Below, one piece after another: positions 44,125-52,193 of a stretch of DNA of 64,000 nucleotides (positions are counted from its first letter, which is position 1; every line of letters starts with the position of its first letter). The DNA is from Bacteroidota bacterium. GTDB lineage: Bacteria; Bacteroidota; Bacteroidia; Flavobacteriales; Weeksellaceae. The translations under genes and the position numbers were made by a program. The stretch spans positions 110,470 to 174,469 of the forward strand of contig JAHIQD010000015.1 in the NCBI GenBank assembly GCA_018902795.1, given 5' to 3'. The notes beneath the pieces are model-generated. The model did not search any database and was not told where the DNA came from. It saw only the letters and a list, made by a program, of their open reading frames with translations.

Positions 44125-44790
44125 TTACTGAAAAATATAACTCAGTCCGAGGCTTAAAACCTGTTCAGATTTTTTCTTGTCGGTATTGGGATCTTTAGCA
44201 AGTTCGCCCATTAATCCTTTGTAAGTGTTGCTTAAGCCCAGATCATACCGTCCGGTAATTTCAAGCATTCTTTTGTAGGAAAACCCTATACCTAAACCCA
44301 CTGCGAAATTGAAACTCGCAGCTTTACCGTTAATGCCAGTCGCAGGATCGCCTTCCACCGTATATCTCAGCGGTGCATCTTTTACATTTTGGCTGATCAG
44401 GAAATTAAATTTCGGACCCGCCATTGCAAAAAATTCGGATTCTGCTTCTGAAAAATAGCCTTTAAAATAGACGGGAATGCTGATGTAATTATTAGCATAA
44501 ACTGCATTATAACCCTCAGCATTCCTGGCATTTTTATCTTTTCCCGACTCCCCGGCTCCCAGGTATTCTATTCCTGGCTGAAGATAAAACTGGTCATTGC
44601 TGTCTACCGGAATTAAAGCCAAAACCCCGCCGAATCCCGAAAACATCGGTCCCGAAGGGTTATGGGCATTGCTGACTCTGGAGTATGTTCCGCCACCGGT
44701 AATTCCGAATCTGGTGCTTCTGAGATCAATTTGTGCGGATAAAAATGTAGCTGCGTAAAGTGCAGAACTGATCAATAGTTTATTTTTCAT
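44125..44790 (-). CDS. PorT-family outer-membrane beta-barrel protein
   Basis: This 221-residue protein has a signal peptide (NKLLISSALYAATFLSAQ) and the outer-membrane barrel pattern of the PorT/OMP_b-brl_2 group: RSTRFGITGGGTYSRVSNAH, FYLQPGIEYLGAGE, ISIPVYFKGYFSE, FFAMAGPKFNFLIS and VGLGIGFSYKRMLEITGRYD. It ends in LGLSYIFQ. Despite the family name, it need not be the T9SS PorT. A TATCTTTG -7 box (44808-44815, minus strand) lies 17 bases upstream of the ATG. Confidence 0.82.
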   Translation of the reverse strand: MKNKLLISSALYAATFLSAQIDLRSTRFGITGGGTYSRVSNAHNPSGPMFSGFGGVLALIPVDSNDQFYLQPGIEYLGAGESGKDKNARNAEGYNAVYANNYISIPVYFKGYFSEAESEFFAMAGPKFNFLISQNVKDAPLRYTVEGDPATGINGKAASFNFAVGLGIGFSYKRMLEITGRYDLGLSNTYKGLMGELAKDPNTDKKKSEQVLSLGLSYIFQ

Positions 44791-44807
44791 ATCAGTGTGT
44801 TTAGTAA

Positions 44808-44815
44808 CAAAGATA
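44808..44815 (-). promoter_or_regulatory. -7 box of the PorT-family gene
   Basis: TATCTTTG on the minus strand lies 17 bases before the ATG. Confidence 0.5.
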
Positions 44816-44836
44816 AAAAATATTGGGCAAAAAAAA

Positions 44837-44860
44837 CGTTCCGTAAAAAATTACGGAACG
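44837..44860 (-). terminator. Terminator of sucD
   Basis: CGTTCCGTAA pairs with TTACGGAACG around a 4-base loop. A T6 run follows on the minus strand. Confidence 0.82.
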
Positions 44861-44882
44861 CTATATCTTTCTTGGCGTAAAA

Positions 44883-45755
44883 TTATCCTAAAACTTTAGC
44901 TACGGTAGAACCGATTTCAGCCGGCGAATCTACGACATTGATACCGTTTTCTTTCATGATTGCCATTTTTGCCTGTGCAGTATCTTCGTCACCACCAACG
45001 ATGGCACCTGCGTGACCCATTGTTCTTCCTTTAGGGGCAGTCTGTCCTGCAATGAAACCAACAACAGGTTTTGTAGAACCGCTGGCTTTGTACCATCTTG
45101 CTGCCTCAGCTTCAAGGTTTCCGCCAATTTCTCCGATCATTACCACTGCATCAGTTTCAGGATCGTTGATGAATAGTTCCAGTGCGTCTTTAGTCGTAGT
45201 TCCGATAATTGGATCACCACCGATTCCGATCGCGGTAGAAACGCCGTAACCGGCTTTTACCACCTGGTCAGCAGCTTCGTAAGTTAAAGTTCCTGATTTG
45301 GAAACGATTCCTACTCTCCCTTTTTTGAAAACGAAACCTGGCATGATCCCGATTTTAGCTTCATCAGAAGTAATAATTCCCGGGCAGTTTGGACCAATTA
45401 ATCTGCAGTCTCTGTCAGCAATGTAAGCTTTAACCTTCACCATATCTTCAACCGGAATACCTTCAGTAATACAAACGATTACTTTAATTCCTGCATCGGC
45501 AGCTTCCATAATCGCGTCTGCAGCAAATGCAGGCGGAACGAAAATAATTGAAACATTTGCTCCAGCTTTTTCCACGGTTTCAGCAACGGTATTGAAAACC
45601 GGTTTTCCCAAATGCTCAGAACCACCTTTTCCCGGAGTTACCCCTCCTACAACGTTGGTTCCGTATTCGATCATCTGTCCTGCGTGGAATGTTCCTTCGT
45701 TTCCTGTAAAGCCCTGTACGATTACTTTAGAATCTTTGTTTACTAATACTGACAT
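44883..45755 (-). CDS. sucD: Succinyl-CoA synthetase alpha subunit
   Basis: SucD with SucC converts succinyl-CoA to succinate in the TCA cycle, with substrate-level NTP formation. The 290-residue protein has the CoA-binding N-domain (VIVQGFTGNEGTFHAGQM), LIGPNCPGII and the phospho-histidine loop GRTMGHAGAIVGG near residue 248. sucC is not adjacent, so the two subunits are encoded apart, unlike in E. coli. A TAAATTTG -7 box at 45797-45804 and a terminator make sucD a single-gene unit. Confidence 0.96.
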   Translation of the reverse strand: MSVLVNKDSKVIVQGFTGNEGTFHAGQMIEYGTNVVGGVTPGKGGSEHLGKPVFNTVAETVEKAGANVSIIFVPPAFAADAIMEAADAGIKVIVCITEGIPVEDMVKVKAYIADRDCRLIGPNCPGIITSDEAKIGIMPGFVFKKGRVGIVSKSGTLTYEAADQVVKAGYGVSTAIGIGGDPIIGTTTKDALELFINDPETDAVVMIGEIGGNLEAEAARWYKASGSTKPVVGFIAGQTAPKGRTMGHAGAIVGGDEDTAQAKMAIMKENGINVVDSPAEIGSTVAKVLG

Positions 45756-45796
45756 CTTATATTTTTTAATTTATTTTTAGAAAAATTTAATTCTTA

Positions 45797-45804
45797 CAAA
45801 TTTA
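45797..45804 (-). promoter_or_regulatory. -7 box of sucD
   Basis: TAAATTTG on the minus strand lies 41 bases before the ATG. Confidence 0.5.
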
Positions 45805-45913
45805 CTGAATCTGCCGGGTTAAAAAAATTTATCAATTATTTTTATTCGCTATATTTCTTAAAAACTTCGTGAAAGTTGTGAGTGGTTTGTTAAAACAGCA
45901 GTTATCAATCAAC

Positions 45914-46816
45914 CTAAAGGTTTTTAAGTTTCACTTCCTTGCGTAAATAATCTCTAAACTCTTCCGCCAACTGCCCAAAATAGGTTTTGCCGCCTTCCAA
46001 ATCTTTATTCACGCCTGTTTTTCCTAAAAGCACCGCTCCTTTACCTACGCGGTTTCCGGATGCAATACCTACCTGTCCCCAAACCGTCACTTCATCTTCA
46101 ATAATACAGCAGCCTGCGATCGCTGCATGGGAAGCAATAAGCACTTTTTTGCCAATCACCGTATCGTGTCCGATCTGGATCAGATTATCCAGCACGGAAC
46201 CTTCACCAATAATGGTTGAATCGGTAACACCACGGTCGATGGTACAGTTGTTTCCGATCTCGACGTTATTTTCGATTATGACGTTTCCAACAGAAATCAG
46301 CCGGTCGAAATTTCCGTTCAGTTTTCTGTAATAAAAAGCATCGCCTCCTAAAACAGTTCCGCTCTGGATGATGACGTTGTCACCAATAACGGTTCTGTCA
46401 CCAATCACCACATTTGGGAAAATTATACAGTTATTTCCAATTTTCACATCGTTTCCAATCACTGCGGAAGGATGAATTTTTGTTCCCTCGCCTACTTCGA
46501 AATCGTGAAGCTGTTCGGTGAAATTATAAATCCTTGTGAAATGGGTATTGATTTTATTGAAATCCCTGAAAGGGTCCTCGGAAACCAACAGCGCTTTGCC
46601 TTCAGGACATGCCACTTCCTTATCAATAAGAACAATGCTTGCCTCGGAATTAAGGGCTTTGTCGTAATATTTCGGGTGATTCACGAAAACGATTTCACCG
46701 TTTTTCACGCGATGAATTTCGTTGGTTCCTAAAACCGGAAAATTTTCATCGCCAACGATTCGGGCTCCGATAATTTCCGCAATGGTTTTAAGGGTTTGCG
46801 GTTGGTTGAAGGTCAT
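45914..46816 (-). CDS. Second LpxD-like acyltransferase
   Basis: This 300-residue left-handed beta-helix protein has an N-terminal LpxD-like uridine-binding domain (about 1-105) and hexapeptide repeats (about 110-270). The conserved His is in LDNLIQIGHDTVIG. It is a paralogue of the lpxD at 49674-50705 (343 residues) and is shorter at both ends. It could be a second UDP-glucosamine N-acyltransferase with another acyl-chain choice, or act on another sugar. It lies 23 bases after efp on the same strand, so it belongs to the lipid A cluster. Confidence 0.8.
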   Translation of the reverse strand: MTFNQPQTLKTIAEIIGARIVGDENFPVLGTNEIHRVKNGEIVFVNHPKYYDKALNSEASIVLIDKEVACPEGKALLVSEDPFRDFNKINTHFTRIYNFTEQLHDFEVGEGTKIHPSAVIGNDVKIGNNCIIFPNVVIGDRTVIGDNVIIQSGTVLGGDAFYYRKLNGNFDRLISVGNVIIENNVEIGNNCTIDRGVTDSTIIGEGSVLDNLIQIGHDTVIGKKVLIASHAAIAGCCIIEDEVTVWGQVGIASGNRVGKGAVLLGKTGVNKDLEGGKTYFGQLAEEFRDYLRKEVKLKNL

Positions 46817-46839
46817 ACTTTAAGATGCAAAAAAATAAA

Positions 46840-47403
46840 TTATTTTACTCTTTCCAGATAAGTTCCGTCTTCGGTGTTTACTTTAATCTTGTCGCCAGCC
46901 TCGATGAACAATGGCACCATTACTCTAGCTCCGGTTTCTACGATCGCATTTTTCAAGGCGTTGGTAGCGGTGTTTCCTTTTACACCCGGATCTGCTTCAA
47001 TTACTTCAAGGTAAACAGTTGGCGGAATTTCCGCAGCAAGCGGTGATTCGTCGGAATCTTTAAGGATAATGGTTACTTCTTCACCAGCTTTCATAAACTG
47101 TGCGTTTTCGATCATTTCCTTGTCAAGATACAATTGAGAAAAATCCTCATTGTTCATAAAGTGGAAACCGTTCTCATCATCATACAGATACTGGAATTTT
47201 CTTGTAATCACTTTTACTTCGTCGATTTTGTGACCTGCAGAGAAAGTGTTATCCAGAACTTTTCCGTTGGTAACCGATTTCATTTTTGTTCTTACGAATG
47301 CCGGGCCTTTACCTGGTTTTACGTGAAGGAATTCAATGATTTTGAAGATATCGTTGCTGTATTCGATACACATTCCTTTTTTAATATCGTTGCTTGTAGC
47401 CAT
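46840..47403 (-). CDS. efp: Elongation factor P
   Basis: EF-P helps ribosomes make bonds between consecutive prolines. The 187-residue protein has the three beta-barrel domains of the family. The tip residue is Lys32 in HVKPGKGPAFVRTKMKS, and the C-terminal signature is NTATNALKNAIVETGARVMV. The modification enzymes EpmA/EpmB or YmfI are not seen nearby. It lies between lpxA and the second lpxD-like gene. Confidence 0.96.
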   Translation of the reverse strand: MATSNDIKKGMCIEYSNDIFKIIEFLHVKPGKGPAFVRTKMKSVTNGKVLDNTFSAGHKIDEVKVITRKFQYLYDDENGFHFMNNEDFSQLYLDKEMIENAQFMKAGEEVTIILKDSDESPLAAEIPPTVYLEVIEADPGVKGNTATNALKNAIVETGARVMVPLFIEAGDKIKVNTEDGTYLERVK

Positions 47404-47494
47404 TTAATAGTGGAGTTTTTTGTTGAAGTTCAGGTTTTTAAAAGCTGAACTTTTTATAGTTTTATCAATGTTTTATTTTTTTGGGGAACCAGAT

Positions 47495-48283
47495 TTATTC
47501 TTTTCCTGTTCCGTATCCTTTCACAATACCCCGCGGTGAATTTCTGATGAATTCTAAAATTTCATCACGTTCTGCCGTTGGAAGCATTTCTTTCTCAATA
47601 TAGCTTGCTGCCTGAGAAACATTCATTTTCATCTGAAAAATCGCACGGTAAATTTTCTGAATTTCAAAAATTTTATCGTTTGTGAAACCTCTTCTTCTTA
47701 ATCCTACGGAATTAATTCCGGCATAAGTCATCGGCTCTCTCGCCACTTTCACATAAGGCGGAATATCTTTTCTTACCAATGTACCTCCGGAAATCATTAC
47801 ATGTTTCCCGATTTTTCCAAACTGATGCACCGCGGAAAGGCCTCCCATTACGGTATAATCACCAATTTCTACATGACCTGCGATTCCGCAGCCATTCACG
47901 ATGATCACTCCGTTTCCGAGGATACAGTCGTGGGCAATATGTGAGGTCGCCATGATAAGGCAGTCGTTTCCTATTTTGGTATAACCAAGTGCTTTTGTAC
48001 CGCGGTTAACAGTGACACATTCTCTGATGGTAGTGTTATCCCCAATAATAACCTGGGTATCTTCACCGTCGAATTTTAAATCCTGTGGAATTGCGGAGAT
48101 AACGGTTCCGGGAAAAATACGGCAGTTTTTACCGATTCGGGCGCCGTCCATTATGGTTACGTTAGGCCCAATCCAGGTTCCTTCGCCAATTTCCACATCA
48201 CCAGCTATGGTTGTAAAAGGTTCTACAATTACATTTTTTTTAATTTTTGCACGTTTGTCAACGGCGGCTAATTGATGTACCAT
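47495..48283 (-). CDS. lpxA: UDP-N-acetylglucosamine acyltransferase
   Basis: LpxA transfers a 3-hydroxyacyl chain from ACP to UDP-GlcNAc, the first step of lipid A synthesis. The 262-residue protein has hexapeptide repeats forming a left-handed helix (about 15-180). The catalytic His is in MATSHIAHDCILG and a helical C-terminal domain begins near GINSVGLRRRGF. Its ATG abuts the stop of the lpxC-fabZ fusion (48283/48284) with no gap, so translation is probably coupled. Confidence 0.96.
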   Translation of the reverse strand: MVHQLAAVDKRAKIKKNVIVEPFTTIAGDVEIGEGTWIGPNVTIMDGARIGKNCRIFPGTVISAIPQDLKFDGEDTQVIIGDNTTIRECVTVNRGTKALGYTKIGNDCLIMATSHIAHDCILGNGVIIVNGCGIAGHVEIGDYTVMGGLSAVHQFGKIGKHVMISGGTLVRKDIPPYVKVAREPMTYAGINSVGLRRRGFTNDKIFEIQKIYRAIFQMKMNVSQAASYIEKEMLPTAERDEILEFIRNSPRGIVKGYGTGKE

Positions 48284-49681
48284 TTAATCTGGTTTATTTT
48301 TTGCGACCTGTGCCATCAGTTCTGCTTCCACTACTACACTGTCGCCAACATAGCCGTAACCCTGCATGTGAACAATTCCTCTTCTGATAGGTGTAATTAA
48401 TTCTATTTTGAAAACCATCGTATCACCGGGAACTACTTTTTTCTTGAATTTTACCTTATCCATTTTAATGAAGTAAGTAGAATAATTTTCAGGATCCGGA
48501 ACACTTGCAAGAACCAGAATTCCACCGGTCTGTGCTAACGCTTCTACCTGTAAAACCCCCGGCATTACCGGTTCTTTAGGGAAATGCCCAACAAAGAAAG
48601 GTTCATTCATCGTTACATTCTTCAAACCCACAACGTGTGAATCTGAAAGCTCCAGAATTTTGTCAATCAATAAAAACGGCGGACGGTGCGGCATCAGTTT
48701 CATAATGCCGTTGATGTCATACACCGGTGCTTTATTGATATCGATATCGGGAACGTTTTTCTTTTTCTGAAGTTTCCACTGTCTGTTCAGTTTTTTTGCA
48801 AACTGGGTGTTTACAAAATGTCCAGGCTTGTTGGCAATTACCTTCCCTTTAATTTTAACACCTACCAACGCTAAATCACCTATAACATCGAGTAATTTGT
48901 GACGGGCTGCTTCGTTCGGATAATTAAGGGTAAGGTTATCTAAAATACCGTTCGGGCGGATTGATACATCATCTTTACCGAAAGCTTTTTTCAGTTTTTC
49001 ACCGGTTTCTGCTGTTAATTCCTTGTCAACATACACAATGGCGTTAGAAATATCGCCGCCTTTTATTAAACCTGCGTCCAAAAGCATTTCAAGCTCGTGA
49101 AGGAAACTGAAAGTTCTTGCGGAAGAAATTTCTTCTTTGAACTCAGAAATATCTTTTAATGTGGCATTCTGGGTTCCCAAAACTTTAGTTCCGAAATCCA
49201 CCATTGTCGTTACTTCATAAGTATCTGAAGGGATAATGGTAATCTCTGAACCTGTTGCCGGATCTATATAATTCAGCACTTCTTTTACAACGAGGTATTC
49301 TCTGTCGAAATTCTGCTCCACAATTCCTGCTGTTTCGATAGCTTCCACAAAAAACTTGGAAGAACCGTCCAAAATAGGAGGTTCTGCGCTGTTCATTTCA
49401 AGGATGGCGTTATCGATATCGCAACCTACCAAAGCTGCAAGGATATGTTCACAGGTATGGATTCTCACGCCCAGTTTTTCCAGGGTTGTCCCTCTTTCTG
49501 TTGTGGTAACGTAATTTACGTCAGCCTCTACTTGGGGGTTCCCTTCCAAATCCGTTCTTACGAATACGAATCCTGTATTTTCCTTAGCCGGTTTAATGGT
49601 AAGAATTACTTCTCTCCCGGTGTGAAGCCCAATCCCGGAAAGGGAAACCTCCTGCTTTAAAGTTTTCTGTTTATCACTCAC
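48284..49681 (-). CDS. lpxC-fabZ: LpxC-FabZ fusion: deacetylase and hydroxyacyl-ACP dehydratase
   Basis: This fusion, typical of Bacteroidota, has an LpxC domain first (about 1-305: VSLSGIGLHTGREV, the zinc-site HTCEHILAALVGCDID and AARHKLLDVIGDL). A FabZ domain follows (about 320-460: LMPHRPPFLLIDKI, GHFPKEPVMPGVLQVEALAQ). LpxC performs the committed step of lipid A synthesis and FabZ dehydrates 3-hydroxyacyl-ACP, which competes for the same acyl pool. I favour the GTG at 49679-49681 (465 residues, 8-base overlap with lpxD). An ATG at 49706-49708 would add 9 residues. Confidence 0.94.
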   Translation of the reverse strand: MSDKQKTLKQEVSLSGIGLHTGREVILTIKPAKENTGFVFVRTDLEGNPQVEADVNYVTTTERGTTLEKLGVRIHTCEHILAALVGCDIDNAILEMNSAEPPILDGSSKFFVEAIETAGIVEQNFDREYLVVKEVLNYIDPATGSEITIIPSDTYEVTTMVDFGTKVLGTQNATLKDISEFKEEISSARTFSFLHELEMLLDAGLIKGGDISNAIVYVDKELTAETGEKLKKAFGKDDVSIRPNGILDNLTLNYPNEAARHKLLDVIGDLALVGVKIKGKVIANKPGHFVNTQFAKKLNRQWKLQKKKNVPDIDINKAPVYDINGIMKLMPHRPPFLLIDKILELSDSHVVGLKNVTMNEPFFVGHFPKEPVMPGVLQVEALAQTGGILVLASVPDPENYSTYFIKMDKVKFKKKVVPGDTMVFKIELITPIRRGIVHMQGYGYVGDSVVVEAELMAQVAKNKPD

Positions 49682-50705
49682 TAGTTTTATCTTTTGAGTT
49701 ATTTTCAATATTGTTAATACGTTTTACAATTTCGGTGAAATTCCGGAAATGCACATAATTCCTTCTGTATTCACCGGCGTTGATGGCAGGCGATCCATAA
49801 AGTACTTCGCCGTCTTTTGTGCTGGAGTTCACGCCGCTCTGTGCCTGAACTTTAACCTGATTACCAATGTTGATATGGCCGACAATTCCAACCTGTCCGC
49901 CAATTTGGTTCCAGTCGCCAATCACCGTAGAACCGGCGATTCCTGCCTGCGCAGCAATCACATTATGCTGACCGATTTTTACATTGTGAGCGATCTGAAT
50001 CAAATTATCAATCTTAGTTCCTTTTCCGATTACCGTTGAACCGAGCGTTCCTCGGTCAATACTGCAGTTTGAACCGATCTCAACGTTATCTTCCAGAACA
50101 ACATTTCCAAGCTGAGGAATTTTCTGGTAACCGTCTTTGGTCGGCTGGAAACCAAAACCATCAGATCCGATCACCGTATTGGAATGAATCACGCAATTGT
50201 CGCCAATTACGCAGTAATCATATATTCTGACGCCACTGTAAATGATACAGTTTTTGCCGATTTTTACATTTTTTCCGATATAAACCTGAGGATAAATCTG
50301 ACTTCCGTCGCCAATTCTCACTTTTTCAGAAACACAGGTAAAAGCGCCTACATAAACGTTTTCACCTACCTTAGAGGTTTCGTGAAACACAGCCCCGTCT
50401 TCAATCCCTGTTTTTCTGCCCTGCATTTCTTTGTACAGATTCATCAGAATCTGAAAGGAAAGATAGGCATCTTCAACGGCGATGATGGTTTTGGGATAGG
50501 AGTCTTTGGTTAAAAGTTTTTCTGAAACGATGAGAACCGAGCATTTCGTAGTACTGAGAAATTCTGCAAACCTTTCCTGGGCAACGAAAGAAAGATGACC
50601 ATTCTCACCACTTTCTATAGGCGAAACACCCGTAATGGTAGTGTTTTCGTCGCCTATGATTTTTCCGTTGATAAAAGCTGCAATCTGCGATGCTGTAAAT
50701 TCCAT
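49674..50705 (-). CDS. lpxD: UDP-3-O-acylglucosamine N-acyltransferase
   Basis: LpxD adds the second acyl chain to UDP-3-O-acyl-glucosamine in lipid A synthesis. The 343-residue protein has the N-terminal uridine-binding domain (MEFTASQIAAFINGKIIGD) and a hexapeptide-repeat helix (about 105-300) with the catalytic His in LIQIAHNVKIG. A C-terminal helix ends it. The start is the ATG at 50703-50705, only 6 bases after a TATCTTTG -7 box with TTTG 18 bases further up, so this operon is probably leaderless. It heads lpxD, lpxC-fabZ, lpxA. Confidence 0.95.
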   Translation of the reverse strand: MEFTASQIAAFINGKIIGDENTTITGVSPIESGENGHLSFVAQERFAEFLSTTKCSVLIVSEKLLTKDSYPKTIIAVEDAYLSFQILMNLYKEMQGRKTGIEDGAVFHETSKVGENVYVGAFTCVSEKVRIGDGSQIYPQVYIGKNVKIGKNCIIYSGVRIYDYCVIGDNCVIHSNTVIGSDGFGFQPTKDGYQKIPQLGNVVLEDNVEIGSNCSIDRGTLGSTVIGKGTKIDNLIQIAHNVKIGQHNVIAAQAGIAGSTVIGDWNQIGGQVGIVGHINIGNQVKVQAQSGVNSSTKDGEVLYGSPAINAGEYRRNYVHFRNFTEIVKRINNIENNSKDKTSE

Positions 50706-50711
50706 ATCCTG

Positions 50712-50741
50712 CAAAGATAAGAAATTCCCAAATATTCCAAA
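50712..50741 (-). promoter_or_regulatory. Promoter of the lpxD operon, leaderless
   Basis: TTTG (50738-50741), N18, TATCTTTG (50712-50719) on the minus strand. The ATG follows after 6 bases, so the mRNA should begin at or near the start codon. Confidence 0.7.
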
Positions 50742-50764
50742 TTTTTTTAGCTGAAAATATTAAG

Positions 50765-51976
50765 CTATATTTCTCTCGGAAAAGACAAAATATACTTGGT
50801 ATTCAGCTGGTTGATGTAGGACGAAAGGATTTGGTTTTCAGAATTTTCCAACGTAATGGTGTCACCGTTTTTGAGCAGCAGATAAATGGGCTGTTTTTCC
50901 ATATTATACGGAAGCAGGCTTCTGGAAATTTCATCCACCAGTTCAGCGCCGAATTCAATATTAAACACCGCATTTGTTTTTTCAATTTTCTCTTTAATAA
51001 ATTCAGGATCAAATGGTTTTGAAGATATTTTGGTTTTAAGAAAATTTCTTTCAATGACGCATCTGCAGAGGTAAGACAAGATAAAATCCTCATTTCCCGT
51101 CCATGATTTCATGGCCTGAATGAGGTCCATATCATCAAGTTCCGTGAATCTTTGAATGTCTTCATCGGTTGGGCTTTCGAACTGGTTCTTACTTAAAAAA
51201 TATCTTAAGTTTTCGGAAGCGGGTAAATCTTTTCCTTCAGAAACAAGTGTTTTAGCACGGGCAAGAATTTTAACCAAAAGGTGTTCTGCCAACGCCGAAG
51301 TCTTGTGGTAATACACCTGCCAATACATAAACATCCGTGCGGTAAGAAAATTTTCGATCGAGTAAATTCCTTTTGCGTCAATCACCAGTTCGTCATTGCA
51401 AACGTTCATCATCGAAATAATTCTCTGTGTATTCACATTTCCTTCAGAAACTCCCGTATAAAAGCTGTCGCGCTTTAAATAATCCAAACGGTCAACATCA
51501 AGTTGCGAAGAAATAAGCTGGTTAAAGAACTTCCGGTGATATTTCCCCTGAAACATTTCCATCGCCATTGTCAGTTCCCCGCCGAATTCCTCATTCATTT
51601 TATTCATCAGCAGCAGCGAAAGTTTTTCATGATGCCAGTCATCCATCAGCATATTTTCCAGCGCGTGCGAAAACGGGCCGTGACCAATATCGTGAAGCAA
51701 AATCGCAAGCATTGCAGACTTTTCTTCCTCTTTTGAAATCTTCACTTCCTTTAACTTCAGTGTTTCCAAAGCGGTAAACATCAGATGCATCGCTCCTAAA
51801 GCATGGTGAAACCTTGTATGGGTAGCGCCCGGAAAAATTAAATTCAGTAAACCTGTCTGGGAGATCCTGCGTAACCGCTGAAAATAAGGATGCTCAATAA
51901 CATCAAAGAGAATTTCGTGTGGTATTTTGATGAAGCCATGAACCGGATCGTTGATTATCTTAAATTTATTGGTCAT
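50765..51976 (-). CDS. HD-domain phosphohydrolase (SAMHD1/dGTPase-like)
   Basis: This 403-residue protein has an HD metal site: His in THTRFHHALGAMHLM (about 51-65), the His-Asp pair in LLHDIGHGPFSHALE, and Asp in SSQLDVDRLDYLKRDSFYTG. This arrangement is found in SAMHD1-like and dGTPase-like hydrolases that cut deoxynucleoside triphosphates. The N-terminal INDPVHGFIKI is characteristic of this bacterial subgroup, whose substrates are mostly unknown. A TAAATTTG box (52011-52018) lies upstream. Confidence 0.85.
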   Translation of the reverse strand: MTNKFKIINDPVHGFIKIPHEILFDVIEHPYFQRLRRISQTGLLNLIFPGATHTRFHHALGAMHLMFTALETLKLKEVKISKEEEKSAMLAILLHDIGHGPFSHALENMLMDDWHHEKLSLLLMNKMNEEFGGELTMAMEMFQGKYHRKFFNQLISSQLDVDRLDYLKRDSFYTGVSEGNVNTQRIISMMNVCNDELVIDAKGIYSIENFLTARMFMYWQVYYHKTSALAEHLLVKILARAKTLVSEGKDLPASENLRYFLSKNQFESPTDEDIQRFTELDDMDLIQAMKSWTGNEDFILSYLCRCVIERNFLKTKISSKPFDPEFIKEKIEKTNAVFNIEFGAELVDEISRSLLPYNMEKQPIYLLLKNGDTITLENSENQILSSYINQLNTKYILSFPREI

Positions 51977-52010
51977 TTCTGAAACGTTTTGTATCTACGG
52001 AGTTGATTTG

Positions 52011-52018
52011 CAAATTTA
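52011..52018 (-). promoter_or_regulatory. -7 box of the HD-domain gene
   Basis: TAAATTTG on the minus strand lies 34 bases before the ATG. Confidence 0.45.
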
Positions 52019-52132
52019 AGTATTTCTAATGTCAGAGGAATTTTAAAAACATTATTTTTTCCATAAACAAATGGATTTAAATTTAACGCAACTTTAACGT
52101 GCGTTTAAAATAAATTTGGCAATGTTTGGTTG

Positions 52133-52140
52133 TATTTTTG
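52133..52140 (+). promoter_or_regulatory. -7 box of porX
   Basis: TATTTTTG lies 53 bases before the porX ATG. A second TAAATTTG at 52111-52118 could be an alternative start or part of the upstream element. Confidence 0.4.
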
Positions 52141-52193
52141 GAGCAATAAAAAGGGTTCAAATACATTGAACTCTGTAACATTGAATATATTAT

